This document shows positions 57,548 through 64,000 of a stretch of 64,000 bases of DNA, in pieces. The stretch's first letter is position 1. Each line of letters opens with the position of its first letter. The notes beneath the pieces are model-generated. The model did not search any database and was not told the origin of the DNA. It was given only the letters and a program-made list of their open reading frames with translations. This DNA is from Kluyvera genomosp. 1 (GTDB lineage Bacteria; Pseudomonadota; Gammaproteobacteria; Enterobacterales; Enterobacteriaceae), in contig NZ_LGHZ01000038.1 in assembly GCF_001266615.1 (NCBI RefSeq), positions 124,001-188,000 on the forward strand. Reading direction: 5' to 3'. Position numbers and translations under genes: made by a program.

Positions 57548-59769
57548 GCGGTTGGCGCGTAAACCGTCACAATGCCGCGGCCATTGTTTTTTGAGGTGTA
57601 GCAGGCGGAATCCGCCTGCACCAGTGCTTCGGCAAGGCTGGCATTATGCTCATGAATCAATGTTAAACCGGCGCTGGCGCCAATCCGGTGCAACCGGCCG
57701 CCCCAGGTAAACTCATAGCGGTTGATAGCATCCACAACCCGTTCGCTGGCGCTCAGTGCTTGTTCCGTGGAGCAGTGGCGAATGATAAAGCCAAACTCAT
57801 CGCCACCCAGTCGTGCCAGAATATCGCTTGGCCTTAATACCGAACGCATTAGCGCCGCGATTTCATGCAGCAGCGCATCTCCTGCGGCGTGGCCAGCGCT
57901 ATCGTTAACCGCTTTAAAGAAATCGAGGTCGAGCATCACCAGCGCATGCGACTGGTGGCTTCCCGGCAACAGTTTCAACAGCCCCTTAAGCTGGCTCTCG
58001 AAACTGGCGCGATTAGGCAGGCCGGTCAGCGCATCGTGGGTTGCACTGTAGCTTAGCTGGCGCAGCAGTTTGCGTGATTCGGTGACATCCTGAATGACCA
58101 GCACGTAGCCGATACGCTCACCTTCCTGCGTTTTCAACGGCGTCATGGTGTAGTGGATGTCAAAGTTACCGCCGTAGCGGTTTTGCAGGATTTTATCGTG
58201 CTCGCTTTCACCGTTAGATTTCTCTTCGGTATTGAGCTGATTCAGCATGAAGCCGTCGCTGCCGTAGGTGATGCGTAGCACTTCAAGCAACGGTTTTCCC
58301 TGAGCTTCATTTTGCTTCCAGCCGCTCATTCTTTCCGCTACCGGATTCATGAAGATAATGTTCTGCTGATTATCGGTACTGATTACCGCTTCGCGAATTG
58401 AGTCCAGCGTAATGTGCAGGCGCTCTTTTTCCTGGAATAGCGCGTCGTTAGCCTGAGTGATTTTTGTCATTAACTGCTTATTGGCTTCGCGGCTTTTTTT
58501 GAGGTCGTTAATGTCTTCAATTTGCTTAATGAAGTAAAACGGTGTCCCGTCGTCATGGCGCACCAGAGAAACGGCGAGTAAGGCCCAGACGATTTCACCT
58601 TGACGCGTGCAGTAGCGCTTCTCCAGCGAATAGCTGTCGACTTCGCCGCGTACCAGCCGGTCAAGCTGGGCCAAATCATCGGCAAGATCCTCGTGCCAGG
58701 TCACTTGTTGGAACGTCATGTGCTGTAATTCTTGCTGGCTATAACCCAGGAAGGTGCTCAAGGATTTGTTGGCCTGCAGCCATTGCCCGTGAGTATCGAC
58801 TACCGCCATGCCGATGGCCGAGTACTCCATGGCGTTACGAAAACGGGTTTCGCTTTCTGCAATGTGCCGCCGCTCGCTGTGCACGGCATACATGGCAATG
58901 CTCATCACGCCGGTAGGCAGCAGTACCATCAGGAACGGCAGGCCGGGCATATTGGTCAGTTGATAGATGCCAAGGGTGGTCTCAATCATCTCCTGAACCA
59001 CAGGGTGCTGTGCGGTTAAGGTCAGGACGGTCATGATGGTTATCAGAGTAATCACGAATGCTTCAATGCGCGGCAAACGTACGGCGCTCCACATTAAGAG
59101 CACCATGATGAAAGTAAACGGCCAGGGCAGATAAAGAATGGACAATATGCTTAGGGCCAGTGTGATGAGGGTAGTCAGCAACGTGTTAAGCAGCAGATGC
59201 GTGTCTCGATGTCGTCGGAAAAACTGCACGTTGAGCAGCATACCCAGCGGGACTAATGCGAGTGCACCCGTGGATTCAGCAACCGCCCAGACGATAAAGG
59301 TTTGTAGCGTATTGGCCCCTGGCGATAGGCTGCTGATCAGCGTGCTGCCGAGCAGCGGTGGAATCAGCGCACAGGCAATGGCCATGCGCGTCCAGTCATG
59401 CAGATTTCGTAGTGGGTTGTCATTCACCAGCCAGCGGCGCAGTAATAGCGCACCGGTTAAGGCTTCCAGCACATTGATAAGCGGGTAGAGCAGGGTGACC
59501 GCTGACGGTGAGAATACGCAGGTTGCGGCAATGATGGCCAACATTCCACTTATGGCAATGGCTGGCCACAGTTTCACGCTGAAGCGATAAAAGGCAGTCA
59601 TAATGACAGCCGTTGGGAACCAAACCGGGGAGAGTGCGCTCGGTTTGTGCATCAACATGAACGAAAACAGCGTGAACAGAAAGGTCACTGTTCCGAGGCC
59701 GAGGAGTATCTGCACCGTGTGGAACGAGGATGTAGGGATAAGGGAAATACGCGGGTTTTCTTTCTTCAT
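57499..59769 (-). CDS. dgcE: Membrane diguanylate cyclase, DgcE (YegE)-like, without EAL domain
   Basis: About 756 residues. The MASE1 membrane sensor (about 20-300, roughly ten helices), two PAS domains (about 305-425 and 450-570) and GGDEF (about 575-740) are present. The active site ARLGGDEFGFI (GGDEF near 655-659) and the I-site RPSD just upstream are intact, so it should make c-di-GMP. E. coli DgcE, in the same place between alkA and udk, has 1105 residues with three PAS domains and a degenerate EAL domain; here the protein ends right after GGDEF. I chose ATG 59769 over GTG 59775. Confidence 0.87.
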   Translation of the reverse strand: MKKENPRISLIPTSSFHTVQILLGLGTVTFLFTLFSFMLMHKPSALSPVWFPTAVIMTAFYRFSVKLWPAIAISGMLAIIAATCVFSPSAVTLLYPLINVLEALTGALLLRRWLVNDNPLRNLHDWTRMAIACALIPPLLGSTLISSLSPGANTLQTFIVWAVAESTGALALVPLGMLLNVQFFRRHRDTHLLLNTLLTTLITLALSILSILYLPWPFTFIMVLLMWSAVRLPRIEAFVITLITIMTVLTLTAQHPVVQEMIETTLGIYQLTNMPGLPFLMVLLPTGVMSIAMYAVHSERRHIAESETRFRNAMEYSAIGMAVVDTHGQWLQANKSLSTFLGYSQQELQHMTFQQVTWHEDLADDLAQLDRLVRGEVDSYSLEKRYCTRQGEIVWALLAVSLVRHDDGTPFYFIKQIEDINDLKKSREANKQLMTKITQANDALFQEKERLHITLDSIREAVISTDNQQNIIFMNPVAERMSGWKQNEAQGKPLLEVLRITYGSDGFMLNQLNTEEKSNGESEHDKILQNRYGGNFDIHYTMTPLKTQEGERIGYVLVIQDVTESRKLLRQLSYSATHDALTGLPNRASFESQLKGLLKLLPGSHQSHALVMLDLDFFKAVNDSAGHAAGDALLHEIAALMRSVLRPSDILARLGGDEFGFIIRHCSTEQALSASERVVDAINRYEFTWGGRLHRIGASAGLTLIHEHNASLAEALVQADSACYTSKNNGRGIVTVYAPTAHSGDQLSEYQICNNA

Positions 59770-60121
59770 TACCACTATTTCCGGGGATATTATCCCCGGC
59801 CAGACCGAAATTAACCCCGATTATGCAACAACTCGGCGCCAGTTTATCGGATCTGTGACACTAATTGACAATAATCGTCGCTTAGTGCCATCCGTAATAT
59901 TCTATTGATCCTTAGACGGTTATCGTCGAAACGATCCTGGCCGCGATTCATCTTTTGTCGCCGTAGATTGGCGTATACGACTGGTATCGTCGCATTGAAA
60001 TCCCTATAATTGCCGCGTTTGGCGCTAATACGCAGGATTATTCGCAGCACACCCTGTCGAATCAGCATGGCTATTCGCGCCGTCCTTCCTTCACATCCAG
60101 GTTAATCGGGTCGCAAAATTT
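59770..60121. other. Divergent dgcE-udk intergenic region (about 350 bp)
   Basis: No credible gene or RNA is visible; a minus-strand frame at 59844-60068 shows no coding character. The region must hold the dgcE and udk promoters, which I cannot place with confidence. Confidence 0.4.
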
Positions 60122-60763
60122 ATGACTGATAAGTCTCATCAGTGCGTCATTGTAGGCATCGCCGGCGCATCGGCTTCAGGTAAAAGTCTTATTGCTAGTA
60201 CGCTGTATCGCGAGTTGCGCGAGCAGGTAGGTGATGAGCATATCGGTGTTATTCCTGAAGATAGCTATTATAAAGACCAAAGTCACCTGTCCATGGAAGA
60301 TCGGGTTAAAACCAACTATGACCATCCTAACGCGATGGATCACAGCCTGTTATTCCAGCATCTGCAGACCCTCAAGCGCGGCAATCCTATCGAACTTCCG
60401 GTTTATAGCTATGTTGAACATACCCGTAAACAGGAAACGATTCATATCGAACCCAAAAAAGTCATTATTCTTGAAGGTATTCTGCTGCTGACCGATGCAC
60501 GCCTGCGTGATGAGATGAATTTCTCTATTTTCGTCGATACGCCGCTGGATATCTGCCTGATGCGTCGTATCAAGCGTGACGTGAATGAGCGCGGCCGCTC
60601 GATGGACTCGGTCATGGCGCAGTACCAGAAAACGGTACGCCCGATGTTCCTGCAGTTTATTGAACCCTCCAAGCAGTACGCCGATATTATCGTGCCACGC
60701 GGGGGCAAAAACCGTATCGCCATTGATATTCTGAAAGCGAAAATTAGTCAGTTTTTTGAATAA
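60122..60763 (+). CDS. udk: Uridine kinase Udk
   Basis: A 213-residue enzyme, identical in length to E. coli Udk, phosphorylating uridine and cytidine with GTP/ATP in pyrimidine salvage. Walker [12 protein letters not shown] lies at about residues 11-21; further motifs are [21 protein letters not shown] and [17 protein letters not shown]. It is first of udk-dcd-asmA, all in one direction. Confidence 0.97.
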   Translation: MTDKSHQCVIVGIAGASASGKSLIASTLYRELREQVGDEHIGVIPEDSYYKDQSHLSMEDRVKTNYDHPNAMDHSLLFQHLQTLKRGNPIELPVYSYVEHTRKQETIHIEPKKVIILEGILLLTDARLRDEMNFSIFVDTPLDICLMRRIKRDVNERGRSMDSVMAQYQKTVRPMFLQFIEPSKQYADIIVPRGGKNRIAIDILKAKISQFFE

Positions 60764-60841
60764 GTCACGTGAATTGTGTAACGTGCAGTAAAGGCCCTCA
60801 ACCATGCCGGAAGAGGGCAGGTAGTAAAACAGGAGAGTGAT

Positions 60842-61423
60842 ATGCGTCTGTGTGACCGAGATATAGAAGCCTGGCTGGACGAAGGGCGGCTGTCGATCAA
60901 CCCACGTCCGCCCATTGAGCGTATCAATGGCGCCACGGTTGACGTGCGTTTAGGCAATAAATTTCGCACCTTTAGCGGTCATACGGCGGCCTATATCGAT
61001 TTAAGCGGGCCGAAAGCTGAAGTTAGCGCGGCGCTGGATCGCGTGATGAGCGATGAGATCGTCCTGGATGAAGGCGATGCGTTTTATCTGCATCCCGGCG
61101 AACTGGCGCTGGCGGTGACGCTGGAGTCGGTAACGCTTCCGGCGGACCTGGTCGGCTGGCTCGATGGGCGTTCTTCTCTGGCGCGTCTTGGGCTGATGGT
61201 CCACGTGACCGCGCACCGTATCGATCCGGGCTGGTCGGGCTGTATCGTTCTGGAGTTTTACAATTCCGGCAAGCTGCCGCTGGCGCTTCGTCCGGGCATG
61301 CTGATTGGCGCATTAAGCTTTGAGCCGCTGTCAGGCCCAGCTGCGCGTCCCTATAACCGTCGTGAAGATGCGAAATATCGCGATCAGCAGGGCGCGGTTG
61401 CCAGTCGCATTGATAAAGACTGA
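60842..61423 (+). CDS. dcd: dCTP deaminase Dcd
   Basis: A 193-residue enzyme, the same length as in E. coli, producing dUTP from dCTP as the main source of dTTP precursor. Trimer active-site motifs are [39 protein letters not shown] and the C-terminal lid [23 protein letters not shown] precedes ATG 60842. Confidence 0.97.
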   Translation: MRLCDRDIEAWLDEGRLSINPRPPIERINGATVDVRLGNKFRTFSGHTAAYIDLSGPKAEVSAALDRVMSDEIVLDEGDAFYLHPGELALAVTLESVTLPADLVGWLDGRSSLARLGLMVHVTAHRIDPGWSGCIVLEFYNSGKLPLALRPGMLIGALSFEPLSGPAARPYNRREDAKYRDQQGAVASRIDKD

Positions 61424-61452
61424 CCATCCGTCGCTAACCTGATGAGGGTGCC

Positions 61453-63300
61453 ATGAGACGAATATTGACGACGCTGATGATCCTGCTGGTTGTGCTGATT
61501 GCCGGCCTGTCATCGTTGGTGCTGCTGGTCAATCCTAATGATTTCCGCAGCTATATGGTGAAGCAGGTTGAAAGCCGCAGTGGATATCAGCTTCAGCTTG
61601 ATGGCTCCCTGCGTTGGCACGTCTGGCCACGGCTGAGCATTTTGTCAGGGCGTATGACCTTAACCGCACCGGGTGCGAGCGCACCGCTCATCCGCGCGGA
61701 TAACATGCGCCTTGATGTTTCTCTGCTGCCGCTGCTCTCGCATCAGCTGCAGGTGAAGCAGGTGATGCTTAAAGGTGCGGTGATCCAACTGACGCCGCAA
61801 ACCGAGGCTTCTCGTGCTGATAATGCGCCGGTGGCGCCGAAAGGCACTTCACTCCCGCAGGAACCCGGCGATCGCGGGTGGTCGTTTGATATTGGCGGGC
61901 TGCAGGTTGTTGATAGTGTCCTGGTATTCCAGCACGACGATGATGAGCAGCTTACCATTCGCGATATCCACCTGCAGATGGAGCAGGATGCCAATCATCA
62001 GGCGTCTGTCGATTTCTCCGGTCGTATTAATCGCGACCAGCGCGATTTAAATCTCAATTTTTCAGCCCAGGTGCAAGCCGGTGACTACCCACATCGCCTG
62101 GATGCACAGCTGTCCCAGCTGAGCTGGCAGCTACAGGGGGCCGATCTTCCGGCTCAAGGTATTTCTGGCAGCGGCAGTCTGAACGCCAGCTGGCAGGAAG
62201 AGGGCAAAAAACTCCAGTTTGACGCGCTAAATCTCACGGCGAACGACAGTTCATTAACCGGCGACGGCAGCGTGATGCTGGGTGATATTCCCGTCTGGGC
62301 GTTAAATCTTCAGTCCGATAAGCTCAATCTCGATAACCTGCTGCTGCACTCGGCTATCGCCAACAGCGACGGCGGGGTACAAAAAGCGCAGTCGGCACCA
62401 GCGCGTCCGCGTCCGGTGATTGCCAGCAGCGTTAAGGCTGCACCTTACAGCGGATTGACCGGTTTCAATGGCACGCTGGCGATGAAGGCAAAAGCGGTTA
62501 TCTGGCGCGGAATGCAGTTTGCTAATGTGAGCGTACAGGCGCAAAACCAGCAGGGGATCCTGCGCATTCCTGAGCTTAGCGGTATGTTGGACGGCGGCCA
62601 AATGTCGCTTCCCGGCGCGCTGGACGTACGCAGCGGGACACCTGTCGCCGAGTTCCAGCCTAAGCTCGACAATATTCAGATAGCCAGTCTGTTGAAGGCC
62701 TTTAACTACCCGATCAACATGACCGGGATTCTGTCGCTGGCCGGTGATTTTTCTGGCTCAATGATCGATGCGGAGAATTTCCGGCGTGATTGGCAGGGCC
62801 AGGCGCATATTGATATGAAGGATACCCGCACTGAGGGCCTGAACTTCCAGCAGCTGGTACAGCAGGCCGTTGAACGCAGTTCCGATGTTCGTGGTCAGGA
62901 CAACTACGACAGCGCCACGCGCCTCGATCAGTTTACGGCGGATATTGACCTCGACGGCGGTGTAATGACCTTTAGCAATATGGCCGGGCTTTCTCCGCTG
63001 ATGGCGCTGACCGGTAAAGGTTCGCTGGATTTGGTGAAAGAAGAGGGTGATATGCAGTTCGCCATCCAGGTGACCGGGGGTTGGCAAGGTCAGAGTAAGC
63101 TGGTGGATGTCCTGAAAACAACGGCCATTCCGCTGCGTGTTTACGGTAAATGGACCGAGTTGAACTACAGCCTGCAGGTTGACCAAATGCTACGTCGCCA
63201 TCTGCAAAATGAAGCCAAACGGCGTTTAAACGATTGGGCCGAGCGCAATAAGAACACCCAGTCGGGCAAAGATGTAAAACAGCTTCTCGATAAGCAGTAA
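61453..63300 (+). CDS. asmA: AsmA family inner-membrane-anchored protein
   Basis: A 615-residue protein (E. coli AsmA 617). An N-terminal anchor (RRILTTLMILLVVLIAGLSSLVLLV) is followed by a long periplasmic beta-rich chorein-like region and the C-terminal AsmA domain (LNFQQLVQQAVERSSDVRGQDNYDSATRLDQFTADIDLDGG). AsmA-like proteins are linked to outer-membrane lipid transport and assembly. It ends before a strong terminator. Confidence 0.95.
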   Translation: MRRILTTLMILLVVLIAGLSSLVLLVNPNDFRSYMVKQVESRSGYQLQLDGSLRWHVWPRLSILSGRMTLTAPGASAPLIRADNMRLDVSLLPLLSHQLQVKQVMLKGAVIQLTPQTEASRADNAPVAPKGTSLPQEPGDRGWSFDIGGLQVVDSVLVFQHDDDEQLTIRDIHLQMEQDANHQASVDFSGRINRDQRDLNLNFSAQVQAGDYPHRLDAQLSQLSWQLQGADLPAQGISGSGSLNASWQEEGKKLQFDALNLTANDSSLTGDGSVMLGDIPVWALNLQSDKLNLDNLLLHSAIANSDGGVQKAQSAPARPRPVIASSVKAAPYSGLTGFNGTLAMKAKAVIWRGMQFANVSVQAQNQQGILRIPELSGMLDGGQMSLPGALDVRSGTPVAEFQPKLDNIQIASLLKAFNYPINMTGILSLAGDFSGSMIDAENFRRDWQGQAHIDMKDTRTEGLNFQQLVQQAVERSSDVRGQDNYDSATRLDQFTADIDLDGGVMTFSNMAGLSPLMALTGKGSLDLVKEEGDMQFAIQVTGGWQGQSKLVDVLKTTAIPLRVYGKWTELNYSLQVDQMLRRHLQNEAKRRLNDWAERNKNTQSGKDVKQLLDKQ

Positions 63301-63301
63301 T

Positions 63302-63338
63302 AAAAAAACCGGCAGCGCATCGCGTTGCCGGTTTTTTA
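63302..63338. terminator. Terminator between asmA and yegH
   Basis: An AAAAAACCGGCA/TGCCGGTTTTTT stem serves as a bidirectional terminator for the convergent genes. Confidence 0.85.
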
Positions 63339-63382
63339 TTGTCACCCGGTCAGACTAAATGCTGCCGGGATCTTCAGGCTGA

Positions 63383-64000
63383 CTACACTTCGTAATCCAG
63401 CTCATCCTGCGGCGGCGGGATAATCTGCACCTTTTGCACGCGATGGCTTTCAACCTGTAAAGTTTTGAGCGTCCAGGGGCCAATCTGCACCACTTCTCCG
63501 GCTTTAGGAATACGCTGCAGATGTTCCATCAGCAGCCCGGCGATGGTGTGGTACTCGCGCTTCTCGTCCAGCGGCAGTGGGATATACTGCACCAAATCCT
63601 CCAGCGGCATATGACCATTGGCCGTCCAGCTACCGTCCGCGTTACGCGCGATATCATGGCGAGCGTCAATTTCTTCCGCTTCGTTTGGCAGGTTACCGGC
63701 GATGGTTTCGGTTACGTCACTTAACGTAACGACCCCTTCCACCGAACCAAATTCATCCACCACGAAGGCAAAGTGGGTACGCGCGGTACGGAACTGTTCC
63801 AGCGCCGACAGCAACGGTAAGGCTTCCGGGAAAACCAGCGGCTGGCGGATGAGTACGCGCAAATTCAACGCTTCACCGCGTAGCGATTGCTGGAGCAGGT
63901 CAATGACGTGTACTACGCCAAGCAGGTCCTCTTCATCATCACCCCCGGTGACCACCAGACGAGTATGCTGGTTTTTCTCCAGCAGCGCACGGATTTCGCT
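63383..64000 (-). CDS. yegH: YegH C-terminal part (CBS and CorC/HlyC domains), cut by window edge
   Basis: The last 205 codons of a TerC/CBS/CorC-type membrane protein. Visible are the end of a CBS pair (LLGVVHVIDLLQQSL; THFAFVVDEFGSVEGVVTLSDVTETIAG) and the CorC/HlyC transporter-associated domain (ANGHMPLEDLVQYIPLPLDEKREYHTIAGLLMEHL). The context next to asmA matches E. coli yegH (527 aa). The frame stays open to the window edge; the N-terminal TerC membrane domain lies outside. Confidence 0.9.
   Translation of the reverse strand, partial: SEIRALLEKNQHTRLVVTGGDDEEDLLGVVHVIDLLQQSLRGEALNLRVLIRQPLVFPEALPLLSALEQFRTARTHFAFVVDEFGSVEGVVTLSDVTETIAGNLPNEAEEIDARHDIARNADGSWTANGHMPLEDLVQYIPLPLDEKREYHTIAGLLMEHLQRIPKAGEVVQIGPWTLKTLQVESHRVQKVQIIPPPQDELDYEV

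Noticed and set aside
59844..60068. 74-codon minus-strand frame upstream of udk
   Set aside because: No coding character; it falls in the expected promoter region.
1..64000. CRISPR array, prophage, IS element or tRNA gene
   Set aside because: None was seen: no spaced direct repeats, no transposase or integrase frames, no recognisable tRNA cloverleaf.

Overview
This is a chromosomal window from a member of the Enterobacteriaceae. GC content looks moderately high, codon use is enteric, and most genes and gene orders match the E. coli metG-yeh and thiMD-yeg-udk regions. The extra catabolic loci, the NCS2/adenine deaminase pair and the polyol-type MFS transporter suggest a relative of Klebsiella, Raoultella, Enterobacter or Kluyvera rather than Escherichia; the species cannot be fixed by reading alone. 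I saw no tRNA, rRNA, IS element, prophage or CRISPR array.

Layout. 1-13 kb holds the end of a polyol-type MFS locus, the osmF-yehYXW osmoprotectant ABC operon with a sigma-S-type -10 element, the small protein gene yohO, the curli regulator mlrA, the pyruvate-sensing pair btsS-btsR, yehS, metG and mrp. Two copies of a palindromic intergenic repeat flank yehS and mrp. 12.7-25.4 kb is an accessory stretch: rcnB without rcnA/rcnR, a LysR regulator, speG, an adenine permease/adenine deaminase operon with a divergent LysR regulator, a universal stress protein, an unknown lipoprotein, an AT-rich gene-poor stretch, an AraC/GyrI-type regulator, an exported YtcJ-type amidohydrolase and a PAS-GAF-GGDEF diguanylate cyclase.

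25.4-32.5 kb holds the TPP-riboswitch-controlled thiMD operon, yegW, the yegTUV operon with three AATACC boxes upstream, and fbaB. 32.6-40.7 kb is a seven-gene insertion relative to E. coli: an enolase-superfamily (mandelate racemase subgroup) enzyme, a complete dipeptide-type ABC importer, and an orphan sugar-type binding protein that resembles TogB. A CRP-like site, a leader palindrome and two intercistronic hairpins accompany it, and no local regulator is present. This is the best candidate for an undescribed metabolic system here, probably uptake and dehydration (or epimerisation) of a sugar acid or uronate-derived compound.

40.6-64 kb returns to the conserved order: yegS, the sRNA CyaR, trhP (yegQ), yegP, the mdtABCD-baeSR efflux and envelope-stress operon, an Ibs/Sib type I toxin-antitoxin pair, yegD, alkA, a DgcE (YegE) homologue lacking the C-terminal EAL domain, udk, dcd, asmA, and the 3' part of yegH cut by the window edge.

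Of the non-coding elements, the surest are the TPP riboswitch, CyaR, the Ibs/Sib pair and several intrinsic terminators. An exact 13-bp inverted copy of the conserved TPP-aptamer core lies 118 bp upstream of the aptamer and is unexplained.
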